From Nostoc sp. PCC 7524 (lineage in GTDB: Bacteria > Cyanobacteriota > Cyanobacteriia > Cyanobacteriales > Nostocaceae), in contig NC_019684.1 in the NCBI RefSeq assembly GCF_000316645.1, positions 4,059,501-4,123,500 on the forward strand: a stretch of DNA of 64,000 bases, given 5' to 3'. This document shows, piece by piece, positions 53,541-63,819 of this stretch. The position numbers and the translations under genes were made by a program. The notes beneath the pieces were generated by a model that saw only the letters and a list, made by a program, of their open reading frames with translations, was not told where the DNA came from and did no database searches. How positions within the stretch are numbered: position 1 is the stretch's first letter; each line of letters opens with the position of its first letter.

Positions 53541-55100
53541 AGCTGTTTGTGCGCCTGGTTGACCGTTTTCCACTACAAAGGAAGCTAGGGTACTAACGGT
53601 AGCATTTTGGTCAAGAATACTGGAAACAACGCGATAATCACTTTGCCACTTATCTCTAGTCAATTTGCAACGCACATAACCCCGGTTAGCACCATCAAAG
53701 AATTTTGTATGGGGGTTATCGCTGAGTGCGGCTTGCACTGGTGCAATAAATTGGGTGGGAAAGTCAGAAGAAATGGAAGTACAAATAAATTCAGTACCGA
53801 TGGTTGCTGATAGGGGATTATTAAAATCAGCTTTTAAATCATGTACCCAACTGGAATGAATATCTCCAGTAATCACCACTGGGTTAGAAGGTTGGCGCTG
53901 TTCTAAAAATCTTAACAGGCGATCGCGCGCAGCAACATAACCATCCCACTGATCTACATTAAATAGTCCTATCCCTGGTCGGGGATCAAAATCAAATTGC
54001 GCCAGCATGGTTTGTTGTGCAATCACATTCCACCTTGCTTGTGATTTGTCTAATCCCCTCAACAGCCAAGCTTCCTGTCTTGCACCTGTCATCGTCGCCT
54101 TGGGATCTACAGCCGCATCACACAGGGGTTTGAGTCCGTCACCACAAGGTTGATCTGTACGGTACTGGCGAGTATCTAGGACGTTGAACTCAGCTAAATC
54201 ACCGAAAGTAAACCGCCGATACAGCAGCATACTAGATTTTTTTGGTAAGGAAGATAGGCGCAATGGCATATGCTCATAATATGCTTGGTAAGCATTGGCT
54301 CGTCGAGTGATAAATGCTTCGCGACTTTGACTATCTTCTGGTATGACGTTGGCGTAGTTGTTATCTACCTCATGATCATCCCAAGTAACTACCCAAGGGA
54401 AGTTAGTATGAACCGCTTGTAAATTTACGTCGGTTCTATACAACGCATAACGGTTGCGGTAGTCATCTAGAGTAATAATTTCTGGGCCGATGTGTTGACG
54501 TGGCGCACCAGTTTCGGGGCCATATTCGTAGATGTAGTCACCCAAATGCACAACTAAATCTAAGTCTTCTTCAGCCATGTGTTTGTAGGCTGTATAAAAG
54601 CCGTTTTGCCAATCTTGGCAGGAGGCAAAAGCAAAGTTTAGCTGTGTAATAGAACTATAGAGTGCAGGGGCTGTACGAGTGCGGCCAATAGGACTGACTT
54701 CATTACCAACTTTAAATTGATACCAGTACCAACGATGAGGTTCTAATCCCCGCACATCGACGTGTACAGAGTGTCCCAGTTCTGGTGTTGCCAAAACTGT
54801 GCCTTTTTGTACAACCTGAGTCATGTTTTCATCCCGTGCAATTTGCCATTGTACGGGTACATTTACAGGACGCATCCCGCCACCATTGAGCGGTTCTGGT
54901 GCGAGACGAGTCCATAACACCACACTATCCGGTAGAGGATCACCAGAGGCGACACCAAGCTTAAATGGATAGTCAGAAAATCTACCTTGCGCCATTACAG
55001 GTCGCCATTGGCTAGTAACGGCCAACCCTGAAACAAATCCAGCACCTATTAAAAAATTACGCCGTTTGAGCAGGCGATCGCCTATAAATTCCATACTCAC
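53538..55100 (-). CDS. PhoD-type alkaline phosphatase, Tat-exported
   Basis: 520 residues. A twin-arginine signal (R13-R14 in LKRRNFLIGAGFVSGLAV) indicates folded export. The PhoD metallophosphatase domain starts with PLPDSVVLWTRLAP and has FAFASCQDWQNGFYTAY, LDLVVHLGDYIYEYGP, VTWDDHEVDNNYAN and VVITGDIHSSWVHD, the metal-ligand blocks. It hydrolyses phosphodiesters and monoesters in the periplasm and is typically induced by phosphate starvation. A Pho box was not identified. It lies 126 bp after mysE on the same strand, probably coincidentally. Confidence 0.94.
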   Translation of the reverse strand: MSMEFIGDRLLKRRNFLIGAGFVSGLAVTSQWRPVMAQGRFSDYPFKLGVASGDPLPDSVVLWTRLAPEPLNGGGMRPVNVPVQWQIARDENMTQVVQKGTVLATPELGHSVHVDVRGLEPHRWYWYQFKVGNEVSPIGRTRTAPALYSSITQLNFAFASCQDWQNGFYTAYKHMAEEDLDLVVHLGDYIYEYGPETGAPRQHIGPEIITLDDYRNRYALYRTDVNLQAVHTNFPWVVTWDDHEVDNNYANVIPEDSQSREAFITRRANAYQAYYEHMPLRLSSLPKKSSMLLYRRFTFGDLAEFNVLDTRQYRTDQPCGDGLKPLCDAAVDPKATMTGARQEAWLLRGLDKSQARWNVIAQQTMLAQFDFDPRPGIGLFNVDQWDGYVAARDRLLRFLEQRQPSNPVVITGDIHSSWVHDLKADFNNPLSATIGTEFICTSISSDFPTQFIAPVQAALSDNPHTKFFDGANRGYVRCKLTRDKWQSDYRVVSSILDQNATVSTLASFVVENGQPGAQTA

Positions 55101-55226
55101 CCCTACTAAGATTTAAATTGGCTAGCTGTAACTTAATTTGCAACCAAGCACAAAGACGCTAGCAACCTAGAATCAAAACAGGATTAAGAAATTGTTAAGA
55201 CAACACCAAATTATTCACACTACTCA

Positions 55227-57872
55227 TTAATTCAGACAAGCTTTTAAACATTCTGCTAAAACCTGTACATGAGGTTCTAAAACAAACGAATAATGATTTC
55301 CTGGCACATCAATAATATTAATTTCCTCTGCTGCCATTACAGAAAATAACTCCACCCAAACTAAAGTGGGATCAGGAGCCATAATATGTTTCTCCCTAGC
55401 TCTAAAAATTGTTACTTTTCCAGGATATGGCTGTCTTTTATAGGAATAAGTTGCTTTTAAAGTTCCCACCAATACATCTAAAATGCGGCGATTATTTTGA
55501 CGTTCCACACCAGGAGGAAAAATTTTCGCTTTTCTGGCTTTGTCAATGATATAATTAATTTTTTCTTCTAAACTTAAATGCTGGATTTCTTCTGGTGTAA
55601 CTAAATTATCTTGACCAAACATTCCCCCGAAGACTCTAGAAAGTACACCCACGAGATAAACATCATCAATTTGTTTTTGTTTATCTAATAAAATGGGTAC
55701 GTAAGAATCAAGTATGGCTAACAAAGATACTTCTTGTCCTTGCTTTATTAGCTGCTGTGCTACCTCATAAGCAACCACTCCCCCAAACGACCAACCCCCT
55801 AATTGATAAGGCCCTTGGGGTTGAAATTCTCTGATAGTTTTCACATAGAGGCTGGCCATATCTTCAACTTTAGTTAAAGGTTCCTCTTTCCCATAAAAAC
55901 CCTGAGCTTGCAAACCATAAAACGGTTGTTCATTGCCCATGTTATGGGCTAATTTGAAGTAACATAAAACATGACCACCGGCAGGATGTATACAAAAGAA
56001 AGGTTGCTTCTTACCTTGTGGCTGAATGGGAACTAAAGGAGAATTCTGAATCAGATTACTGGAATCTTGAATAACTGCTGCTAAATCTGTAATTACTGGG
56101 TTCTTTAATAGTGTTGCTAGAGGGATTTCTTTTCCAAAATCTTGTTCAATTTTAGAGATTAAATGTAGTGCTTTAAGTGAATTTCCACCTAACGCGAAAA
56201 AGTTATCTTTTACTCCTATTTGTGGTAAATTTAGGATGTCTGACCAAATTTTTACTAATTGTGCTTCTACTTGATTACGAGGAGCGACAAAATCATTAAT
56301 TTCAATGAAATGAGAAATATCAGGTTGTGGTAAAGCTTTACGGTCTACTTTTCCACTAGGAGTTAAAGGTAGTGCTTCCAGCATGACAAAAGCGGCTGGA
56401 ATCATAAAATCAGGTAGCTTTGCTTTCAAAAAATCACGTAGGCTGTTAAGTGTTGGTTTTTCTGAATCGTAGGTAATGTAAGCAACAAGTTGTTTTTCTA
56501 AATTTTGATGATTACGCGCAATAATTACAGCTTCTCGCACTTGCGAATGTAAGCAGAGAGTATTTTCAATTTCGCCAATTTCAATCCGATAACCTCGGAT
56601 TTTTACTTGATAGTCTACTCTGCCAATATATTCAAGATTGCCATCTGGTAAATAACGAGCTAAATCACCAGTTTTGTAGAGACGTTCCGATACTAATTTT
56701 GATTTTTTAAAAGGATTGGGAATAAATTTTTCATTAGTTAATTCTGGACGATTCCAGTAACCACGTGCTACGCCGACACCACCAATATACATTTCACCGA
56801 TGACACCGACATCTACAGGCTGCAAGTGTTCATTAAGGATGTAAATTTGGGTGTTAGCAATGGGACGACCAATTGGTACAGTTTTTAAATTACTGTGCTT
56901 TTGACACTGCCAAAAAGTGACATCAATAGCTGCTTCTGTAGGGCCGTACAGGTTATATAATTCGCAGTCCAAACGCTCAAAAAATCTATTTTGTAAATCT
57001 ACAGGTAAAGCTTCACCACTACAAATTACTCTTTGAAGAGAAGTACATTTTTCTATACCACGACTAGCTAAAAACATTTGCAGCATGGAGGGGACAAAAT
57101 GCACAGTAGTGATTTGCTCTTGAATAATCAGATTAATTAAATAATTACTATCTCTATGTCCACCCGGTTGAGCAATTACTAGGCGCGCGCCTGTTAATAA
57201 AGTCCAAAAGAATTCCCAGACAGAGACATCAAAGCTAAAAGGTGTTTTTTGTAAAATGCTATCTGTAGAATTTATTTGATAAGTTTCTTGCATCCACAGC
57301 AAGCGATTACATATACCTTTGTGGGTGTTCATTGCACCCTTGGGTTTACCAGTAGAACCAGAAGTGTAGATGACATAAGCAAGATTATCTGCTTTTACTT
57401 CACTTTGGGGATTAGTCTTTGGTTGTGTAGAAATTTTGTTCCATTCTGTATCTACACAAATAGTATGTGCTTGATGGTGGGGAATTTGATTTAGTAATTT
57501 TTCTTGGGTTAGTAATACCTGAATTTGGGAATCTTCTAGCATATAAGCTATGCGTTCTTGGGGATATTCTGGGTCAATGGGTACATAAGCACCACCAGCT
57601 TTGAGAATTCCCAATAAACACACAACCATTTCTAAGGAACGTTCTAGACAAACACCAACTAATGTTTCTTGTTGAACTCCTAGTGTGTGTAAATGATGTG
57701 CTAGTTGATTGGCTCTATTATTTAATTCTTGATAGGTTATTTGTTGCTGTTCAAACTTTACAGCTATGGCGTTGGGGGTGCGTTCTACTTGCGTTGTAAA
57801 TAACTCATGTAAACCTTGAGAAAGGTCGTAATCTCTGTGTGTAGCGTCGGGATTTATTTGTGTGGTTTGCAT
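55227..57872 (-). CDS. mysE: NRPS-like mycosporine ligase (A-T-TE), shinorine synthase
   Basis: 881 residues in order adenylation (about 1-510), carrier (about 530-605) and thioesterase (about 630-880), with no condensation domain. A3 is YTSGSTGKPKGA (169-180). The carrier serine is in FFALGGNSLKALHLI, and the TE nucleophile is in GGWSFGGVVAYEV, with a GNHYSFVLEPH histidine. The substrate pocket read by hand is D-V-W-H-I-S-L-I-D, close to the serine code. It attaches serine to mycosporine-glycine to give shinorine. Last gene of the mys operon, 138 bp after mysC. Confidence 0.93.
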   Translation of the reverse strand: MQTTQINPDATHRDYDLSQGLHELFTTQVERTPNAIAVKFEQQQITYQELNNRANQLAHHLHTLGVQQETLVGVCLERSLEMVVCLLGILKAGGAYVPIDPEYPQERIAYMLEDSQIQVLLTQEKLLNQIPHHQAHTICVDTEWNKISTQPKTNPQSEVKADNLAYVIYTSGSTGKPKGAMNTHKGICNRLLWMQETYQINSTDSILQKTPFSFDVSVWEFFWTLLTGARLVIAQPGGHRDSNYLINLIIQEQITTVHFVPSMLQMFLASRGIEKCTSLQRVICSGEALPVDLQNRFFERLDCELYNLYGPTEAAIDVTFWQCQKHSNLKTVPIGRPIANTQIYILNEHLQPVDVGVIGEMYIGGVGVARGYWNRPELTNEKFIPNPFKKSKLVSERLYKTGDLARYLPDGNLEYIGRVDYQVKIRGYRIEIGEIENTLCLHSQVREAVIIARNHQNLEKQLVAYITYDSEKPTLNSLRDFLKAKLPDFMIPAAFVMLEALPLTPSGKVDRKALPQPDISHFIEINDFVAPRNQVEAQLVKIWSDILNLPQIGVKDNFFALGGNSLKALHLISKIEQDFGKEIPLATLLKNPVITDLAAVIQDSSNLIQNSPLVPIQPQGKKQPFFCIHPAGGHVLCYFKLAHNMGNEQPFYGLQAQGFYGKEEPLTKVEDMASLYVKTIREFQPQGPYQLGGWSFGGVVAYEVAQQLIKQGQEVSLLAILDSYVPILLDKQKQIDDVYLVGVLSRVFGGMFGQDNLVTPEEIQHLSLEEKINYIIDKARKAKIFPPGVERQNNRRILDVLVGTLKATYSYKRQPYPGKVTIFRAREKHIMAPDPTLVWVELFSVMAAEEINIIDVPGNHYSFVLEPHVQVLAECLKACLN

Positions 57873-58010
57873 TTTTAAATCAGGGAAAAATGTCGGTTAA
57901 TGGCTTTGTGGAATGGGGGTGATTTACTCACCCAGAGATGCAAAGACGCAAAAAAACCTAATCTTTTCTTCTTTGCGCCTTTGCGCCTTTGCGTGAGATA
58001 AAAAAAATCC

Positions 58011-59396
58011 TTAATCTCCCCCGAATTCGACTAATTTACCGATGTTGAAATCTATCCGCGTCCAGCCTTTGAGTTGACGGAGATTATTTAACAACAACAG
58101 AGGAATTTGCCAGTGATGTACCATCAAAAATGGTAGGGGATCATGTAGCTGTAAAATTGCATCTGTTCCGCGCCAAATGTTTTTCAGCCATGTCTTCAAC
58201 TGGGTGAAGGAACGAATACCAGTCAAGCGCCAAATTTCGTGATAAGTCCAATAGGTTGGTTTGCTGGTTGCTAATGGTTGTAAGGTTTCCGCCATTGGTT
58301 GTTTACCAATGTAAGCTTCTGCAACTTGGGGGTGGTTGTAGAAGGTGGTAATAGCTGAGTGTGTGCGGGGGTTACACTCGATCGCGTATACTTGTCCGTC
58401 TTCAGTTTGGATGAAGTCGAAGGATATCTGTCCTGTGAGTTTGAGTTCTTTGACAAAGTGTCTCACCCATTCCAAGATTTGCGGGTTTTCTATGTTCTCA
58501 TAGTTGACTTGGAAGGCTGATGATTCGCAACAACAGTGTAGTCGAATTTCTCCGTCCCTAACTGTGCTGTGGGTGCAGAATTCTTTTCCTGGGATGAATT
58601 CTTGCATAATCCACGGTTTTTCGGGACTGATGGGTAGTTTTCTGACGAAGGCTGCTGTTTCCTCTGGGGTGGCGCAGGGGAGTTTGGTTAAGTCCAAACG
58701 CCGCACTGAGTCGTAAGCAATGCTTTTGAGGATGTATTTGCGAGTCTCACGGGAAAAGTCGAAGTTGATGACTTGTTCGCCAGAGGTGATTTTAAAGGAT
58801 TTGGGTACTGATAAACCAAGCGATCGCGCTTTCTCTGCCATTGCAAATTTATCATCCAACATTTGGGTGATCTCTGCATCAAAATGAAACACTTCGCAAT
58901 GGTGAGATAACTCTGGTTTGGCTAAGGAGTCGTAATAACTCCCGACAGGACTGGTAACGGGAATGTATACATCAATGTTTTCCCGTTTGACTATATCTAC
59001 TAAAGCTTTGATATAGTCTTCTGGTTTTTTTTGCGGTGCGGGAGTTGTGTAAAATTTATCGACCGCTTGGGAAAATCGATGTCCCGTTAACCAATATTTA
59101 TGTGTTTCCAGCAATACCACCCGATGTCCATCTGCGTGGAATGACCTTGCTAGTTGCAAAGCTTTGGTCATTTTTCCGCCACTGATCAGGATATTTTTGG
59201 GGTTGCTGGTTTTTGTAGTTTGGGGACGGAAGATAGTACCCAAAACCAAAGCTATGCAAACAATAATGGCGTTGATGGGCAATGCTAATAGTAGCAAAGC
59301 CAAAGTCAGAATATTTTGGATAATTGCGGCTATTTTTGTCTCTAAACCTAGAGACGGTGTAGCAGGTGAGGAGTCAAAGGAAATAGATTGTGCCAT
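58011..59396 (-). CDS. mysC: ATP-grasp mycosporine-glycine synthase
   Basis: 461 residues. A hydrophobic N-terminal stretch (about 25-57, ILTLALLLLALPINAIIVC) suggests membrane association. Then comes an ATP-grasp fold with GGKMTKALQLARSFHADGH, VPKSFKITSGEQ, MQEFIPGKEFCTHSTVRDG and CNPRTHSAITTFYNH. It activates 4-deoxygadusol and adds glycine to form mycosporine-glycine. It starts 3 nt after mysB. Known role established for the A. variabilis homologue (Ava_3856, from memory). Confidence 0.93.
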   Translation of the reverse strand: MAQSISFDSSPATPSLGLETKIAAIIQNILTLALLLLALPINAIIVCIALVLGTIFRPQTTKTSNPKNILISGGKMTKALQLARSFHADGHRVVLLETHKYWLTGHRFSQAVDKFYTTPAPQKKPEDYIKALVDIVKRENIDVYIPVTSPVGSYYDSLAKPELSHHCEVFHFDAEITQMLDDKFAMAEKARSLGLSVPKSFKITSGEQVINFDFSRETRKYILKSIAYDSVRRLDLTKLPCATPEETAAFVRKLPISPEKPWIMQEFIPGKEFCTHSTVRDGEIRLHCCCESSAFQVNYENIENPQILEWVRHFVKELKLTGQISFDFIQTEDGQVYAIECNPRTHSAITTFYNHPQVAEAYIGKQPMAETLQPLATSKPTYWTYHEIWRLTGIRSFTQLKTWLKNIWRGTDAILQLHDPLPFLMVHHWQIPLLLLNNLRQLKGWTRIDFNIGKLVEFGGD

Positions 59397-59399
59397 AGT

Positions 59400-60233
59400 T
59401 TACACTCGGCGGATAATCGTCAAACCGTCGCGCAGGGGAAGTAAAACCTGTTCTACACGGATATCAAGGGCTACGGTACGATTGAAGTCAGCGATCGCTT
59501 GACCGTTAGCACTGCGTTTTTGGGGAGGTAAATATACCTCTCCTTGTAGGAGTGTGTTATCAACACAAATAAAGCCTTGCGGTGCTAACAAATTAGTATC
59601 TAGCAGCATTTGCAAGTAAGCTGTGTACTCTTTTTTATCGGCATCAATAAATACCAAGTCAAAAGTTTCTCCAGCCGTTGCTAATTTCTCCAAAGTTGCT
59701 AAAGCTGCACCCAATTCCACACGTATCTTTCCACCGTGGGGAGATTGGTTAAAAGCCTTCTGTGCAACTTCCGCCGCATAAGGGTCTACTTCACAAGCCA
59801 CCAATACCCCATCTTCTGGTAAAGCTTCCGCCATCGCTAAGGCTGAATAACCCGTGAACATCCCAATTTCCAGAACTCTTTTCGCTTTAGTCATGTGAAC
59901 AAACATCTTTAAAGTTTGTCCTTCGATATGACCAGAAAGCATTTCCTGTTCTAGAGGACGCACAGTTGCACCGGCTGTAAAATGCTCACCCCAAGCCTCT
60001 TTTACAGTTATCTTAGCGAGTGCTGCTAAAGCCTCTGATTCTGGGGTAGTACATTCCTCTAAATAAGGGTCAATACCTGCTGCTAACTCCCAAGCTTGGG
60101 TAATCTCAGCTACCAAATCAGCAGGTAAATCTTGGCGTTGTTTAACCTCTCGAACAACAGCTTCCAACTTCTTAGTTAAAATTCCCAAGGGTGTGACAGG
60201 TCTAGCTGTCGGTATGTCTATCAAATTCGTCAT
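59400..60233 (-). CDS. mysB: O-methyltransferase for 4-deoxygadusol
   Basis: 277 residues of the caffeoyl-CoA-type class I SAM methyltransferases. VLEIGMFTGYSALAMAEALP (about 116-135) is the SAM loop. DLVFIDADKKEYTAYLQMLL gives the metal-binding D, and ICVDNTLLQGE follows. It methylates desmethyl-4-deoxygadusol from MysA. It starts 82 nt after mysA and is almost joined to mysC (3 nt), so it is part of one transcript. Confidence 0.94.
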   Translation of the reverse strand: MTNLIDIPTARPVTPLGILTKKLEAVVREVKQRQDLPADLVAEITQAWELAAGIDPYLEECTTPESEALAALAKITVKEAWGEHFTAGATVRPLEQEMLSGHIEGQTLKMFVHMTKAKRVLEIGMFTGYSALAMAEALPEDGVLVACEVDPYAAEVAQKAFNQSPHGGKIRVELGAALATLEKLATAGETFDLVFIDADKKEYTAYLQMLLDTNLLAPQGFICVDNTLLQGEVYLPPQKRSANGQAIADFNRTVALDIRVEQVLLPLRDGLTIIRRV

Positions 60234-60315
60234 GATTTAAAGGTGTAGCCACATAAATTAGAAAATTGCTGATTGCTCAAAGCCTGAAAGCAACTGAATT
60301 AAGACTCAGCACTCA

Positions 60316-61557
60316 TCACTTTCCTACAGCACTCCCTACAAGTTCCTTCTGACTGCTGAGAGGATACATATCTACACCCTCACCACCACGAGGATATTGA
60401 CTACAAAGTTCCTTATGTTCAGCTAAAGCTGCGGCTGATTCGGCTTTTGTCAGGTCATTGACGAAGAAACATTCTCCAATAGGTCTTGGCATAGCAGCTC
60501 TGAGTAAACCATCTCTAGTTAGGGTGATAGACTCAGTAGCACGCCATAATAACTCCTCATCCAACAGAGGATGGTCGAGGGCTAGACCTATACGACTCAT
60601 CAATCCTAAAATGCGATCGCGCTCTTGAGTAGTAATGTAGCCTCTCCGTGCTGCAATAGTCGCAGACAAAGCCATATCAATATTGACTGCGTGACCGTGG
60701 AACATAGGTATATGTGGCGCAAGTTCCAAGGTCGGACTCCAAGTATGACCGTAAGCAATTACCCTATCTAGGTCTAATTCGTGGAGGTTGGGTACTTCCA
60801 ACTCCAACATCTTTTTAATCGCTTTGTAGGTCACTTCATGGGCTACATCTTTAATTTCTGGCATAGCGTCAATATTGCCAAAATGCGTATGCAGTAAGTC
60901 TTCCCCGTACTTCTCCAACAACTCAAATACTTCTTTGTGAGCAACTACGGCGATTTTGACTAATTCCGCCATACCGTTACGTACTTGGTCAGTTGGTAGA
61001 GTCCGTAAAAAGGAGAAATCTAAGAAAACTTGACGAGAAGCATGATATGCACCCAAACGGTTTTTCAGCTTCTTGTGGTTAACTGCGACCTTGATGGCAA
61101 CACTAGCATCAATTAAGCCAATTAATGTAGTAGGAATACGGATATAATTACTGCTGCGACGGTATGCAGAGCAAGCAAAACCGACAACATCTGTAATCAA
61201 GCCACCACCAACTACTAATACTGGTTCTTTGCGAACTAATTTGAAATCTGCAAAGACATCTACCACTTTCTCAAATGTTTGAATGGTCTTGTTTGGCTCA
61301 GTAATAGTAATGGGGAAAAGAGTCAAGTCAATGCCGTGATACTGGAAATATTTTTGAATTTGTGTACTGTAGAACTGACTCACATTAGCATCTACAACAG
61401 CCAAGCAACGTCCAAAATTTTTGTAGATATCTGCTAATTGGTGATTTTTAATCTCAAAAACTCCATCTACATAAACTAAGTCGTACTCAATTTTTTCGTA
61501 GCCTTCAATGTGAAAAGCTGCTGCTTGCGCTTCAAACTTTGCTTGGACGATGCTCAT
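60316..61557 (-). CDS. mysA: Desmethyl-4-deoxygadusol synthase (sugar phosphate cyclase)
   Basis: 413 residues of the dehydroquinate-synthase-like sugar phosphate cyclases. The NAD+ site is [19 protein letters not shown] (about 115-133). [47 protein letters not shown] and [13 protein letters not shown] (Zn2+ ligand His) agree with the EVS/DDGS subgroup rather than shikimate-pathway AroB. It converts sedoheptulose 7-phosphate to desmethyl-4-deoxygadusol. First gene of the operon, so its promoter drives the set; UV-B and other stresses induce such operons in the literature. Confidence 0.95.
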   Translation of the reverse strand: MSIVQAKFEAQAAAFHIEGYEKIEYDLVYVDGVFEIKNHQLADIYKNFGRCLAVVDANVSQFYSTQIQKYFQYHGIDLTLFPITITEPNKTIQTFEKVVDVFADFKLVRKEPVLVVGGGLITDVVGFACSAYRRSSNYIRIPTTLIGLIDASVAIKVAVNHKKLKNRLGAYHASRQVFLDFSFLRTLPTDQVRNGMAELVKIAVVAHKEVFELLEKYGEDLLHTHFGNIDAMPEIKDVAHEVTYKAIKKMLELEVPNLHELDLDRVIAYGHTWSPTLELAPHIPMFHGHAVNIDMALSATIAARRGYITTQERDRILGLMSRIGLALDHPLLDEELLWRATESITLTRDGLLRAAMPRPIGECFFVNDLTKAESAAALAEHKELCSQYPRGGEGVDMYPLSSQKELVGSAVGK

Positions 61558-62163
61558 ATTCTTTGACCTTTAGTGCAGTAAATGACTGTATGTGTTGACT
61601 GGAATATTTGACTCAAGCCAAAATTGAATAATTCTAGTCCTAGAATTAAACCGATTGATTGGCATACCAAATAACTCTAATTTCTCATCAAGAAATAGAG
61701 GTAATCGCTGGCAGAATTTGAGGTAATCAAAACTTGATTGTAAAAAGCAGAACGTTGATTATATATAACGTACAGCTTTTTAAATATAGTGAATGACTTG
61801 TGAGTCTTGGTTGAACTGTAAGACTCTGCAAATACGAGCAAACTACATTAAGTTTCTACTGTTTTGCAGTGATGGTACTAAATGAAGTCCATCATGATTG
61901 ATCTGATTGTAGACAGATATAGTATGCCAGAAGTTAGTAGAAATTTGCTCAAAAATCTTAAGATTTTCTTCACGATTTTAAAGATAACATTATTTGCGAA
62001 ATATTTGTACATAATTATGAGATTTTTCTAAGAAATCTCATAACTATAAGCTGCAACTTAGTTTATATAAGCATCATAATTTTTGATCTGAACTGCAAAC
62101 CAAAGAAATTAGAGGAGAGTTTGATATTAATTTTTATCATAAGTATCAGCACTACTAAAAACC

Positions 62164-62259
62164 ATGAATTTTAATCAACACACAGCAAATGTTTCCCCTA
62201 ATTCTGAATCAAGAACAGGAGTATGGAAGGAAAATTTACAGCAGATTGTTGTTAATTAG
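62164..62259 (+). CDS. Possible 31-residue small ORF (doubtful)
   Basis: MNFNQHTANVSPNSESRTGV begins the frame, which ends in a basic/hydrophobic tail (WKENLQQIVVN). GAGGAG at about 62113-62118 is too far to serve as its ribosome site. A terminator at 62413 could end its transcript. The sequence may be a truncated remnant of a longer protein. Confidence 0.3.
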   Translation: MNFNQHTANVSPNSESRTGVWKENLQQIVVN

Positions 62260-62412
62260 AAATACAAAAATGGAGTGCTAAAGATAAAGCACATCTACTT
62301 TTATGAGCGCAGCAGAAATGTCATTGGCATTGGCTAAAACTTAAGGCTTCTACCAATACTTGTAACAAAACTTAACTAATTTGCTCTCATTTTTAAGTTA
62401 GTGACACTAATG

Positions 62413-62439
62413 AAAGTCCTAAGCAATAGCGGACTTTTT
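62413..62439 (+). terminator. Putative rho-independent terminator
   Basis: AAAGTCC (62413-62419) pairs with GGACTTT (62431-62437), loop 11 nt, followed by a five-T run. No coding gene ends here, so it implies an uncharacterised plus-strand transcript. Confidence 0.5.
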
Positions 62440-62640
62440 GCAGTTGGGCAGAAGATTACAAGCTAGCTAGAGCAGTTATCTAATCCGCTCAAATGCTTAA
62501 GCTTAACTTTACATTTCTCAATGTAACATCCTTTGTAAAATAATGCACCTAGACTAAAGATACATTTTAAATAATCTATAAAAGGAAGCTAATTTTTCTA
62601 TTTGTTAGTTTAAGCAAAAATACTTATTGACAAAATGGAT

Positions 62641-63819
62641 TTATCCTAAATTACTAAATAAATCAGCCAATACCACATTAGAAAATAAAAATCCCTCTGG
62701 GTCACACAGGCGTAATCTTTCATTGACCACTTCTACCCAACCTTTAGCTAGATAAGGTTTTAGACATTGGTAAACTGCTGCGATTTTCGCTTGACCAAAT
62801 TTTTCCCTCAATGCTTCTACATTTACACCCTCAGCCAAACGCAACCCCAACATTAAAGTTTCTAATAATACGTCTTCTGGGGGTGTGACTTCACAATCAA
62901 TCACACAGCCAGCTTGTATCCATTGGTAATATTCTTTAGTGGTACGGGGACGAGTAAAGCGTTTACCTTCTATGTAACTCGCTGCACCCATACCAAAGCC
63001 ATAATAGGGTCGATTTTCCCAATAAACTCGATTATGTTGGCATTGATGCCCTGTTTGAGCATAGTTAGAAATTTCATAATGTTCATAACCCGCAGATGTT
63101 AAGACTTGTTGCGCTAGTCGATACATTTGGACTGTGGTTTCATCTGTGGGTAAGGGTTTGTCTCCTGGTTTGTAGTAACGACCAAAAGGTGTTCCTGGCT
63201 CAATGGTGAGATCATATATAGATATGTGATTGGGTGTAATCGCTACTGCTTTAGTGAGAGAATCCTGCCATTGATCTAAAGACTGATGCGGCAACCCAGA
63301 AATCAAGTCTAAGCTAAACTCTGGAATCTCGGCTTGGTGAATTAATTCTACAGCTGCAAAAATATCTTCTACCGAGTGCGATCGCCCAGCTACTTTTAAC
63401 AATTCGGCTTGAAACGCTTGTACACCCAAACTCACCCGATTCACACCTGCGCCACGATAGCCTGCGATATGTGCGAAATCAAATGTTCCTGGGTCTACTT
63501 CCATAGAAATTTCGGCACCAGATAACACACCAAACTGCTTCTCTAACACCTGTAAGATGTGTTGTAATTGCGCTGTAGATAGCAACGAAGGAGTCCCACC
63601 ACCAAAGAAAATTGTCTGGAGTGGTTGACCATAACTTGGTGTCATGGTGATTTCTTGACACAGCACATCAACATATTGAGAGATAGTACCAGATGTTTCT
63701 CCCCGCAGGCGATCGCCCACCACAAACACCGGGAAATCACAATAAAAACACCGTCGTCTACAAAAGGGAATATGTACGTAAGCAGAACTCGCAACGCCAA
63801 AAACATTAACTTTTTGCAT
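62641..63819 (-). CDS. hemW: HemW-like radical SAM protein
   Basis: 392 residues. The radical SAM cluster is CRRRCFYCDFP (C20, C24, C27; C-x3-C-x2-C). FFGGGTPSLLSTAQLQ, SMEVDPGTFD, VNRVSLGVQAFQAELLK and LDLISGLPHQSLDQWQ are typical of the HemN/HemW family. The short N-terminus and the C-terminal EDVLLETLMLGLRLAEGV favour HemW, a heme chaperone, over the oxygen-independent coproporphyrinogen oxidase HemN. The older label oxidase would be misleading. It is separated from the mys operon by about 1.1 kb. Confidence 0.93.
   Translation of the reverse strand: MQKVNVFGVASSAYVHIPFCRRRCFYCDFPVFVVGDRLRGETSGTISQYVDVLCQEITMTPSYGQPLQTIFFGGGTPSLLSTAQLQHILQVLEKQFGVLSGAEISMEVDPGTFDFAHIAGYRGAGVNRVSLGVQAFQAELLKVAGRSHSVEDIFAAVELIHQAEIPEFSLDLISGLPHQSLDQWQDSLTKAVAITPNHISIYDLTIEPGTPFGRYYKPGDKPLPTDETTVQMYRLAQQVLTSAGYEHYEISNYAQTGHQCQHNRVYWENRPYYGFGMGAASYIEGKRFTRPRTTKEYYQWIQAGCVIDCEVTPPEDVLLETLMLGLRLAEGVNVEALREKFGQAKIAAVYQCLKPYLAKGWVEVVNERLRLCDPEGFLFSNVVLADLFSNLG

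Larger units (their letters stand above)
61558..62640. other. Long intergenic region upstream of mys operon
   Basis: 1083 bp of AT-rich DNA without a confident gene. It must hold the mys promoter (minus strand, near 61600) and a possible plus-strand transcript with a small frame at 62164 and a terminator at 62413. No known regulator site was recognised. Confidence 0.45.

Noticed and set aside
53538..61557. PhoD-like phosphatase as a fifth gene of the mycosporine operon
   Set aside because: It is on the same strand 126 bp downstream, but has a Tat signal and no link to the pathway; position alone is not enough.
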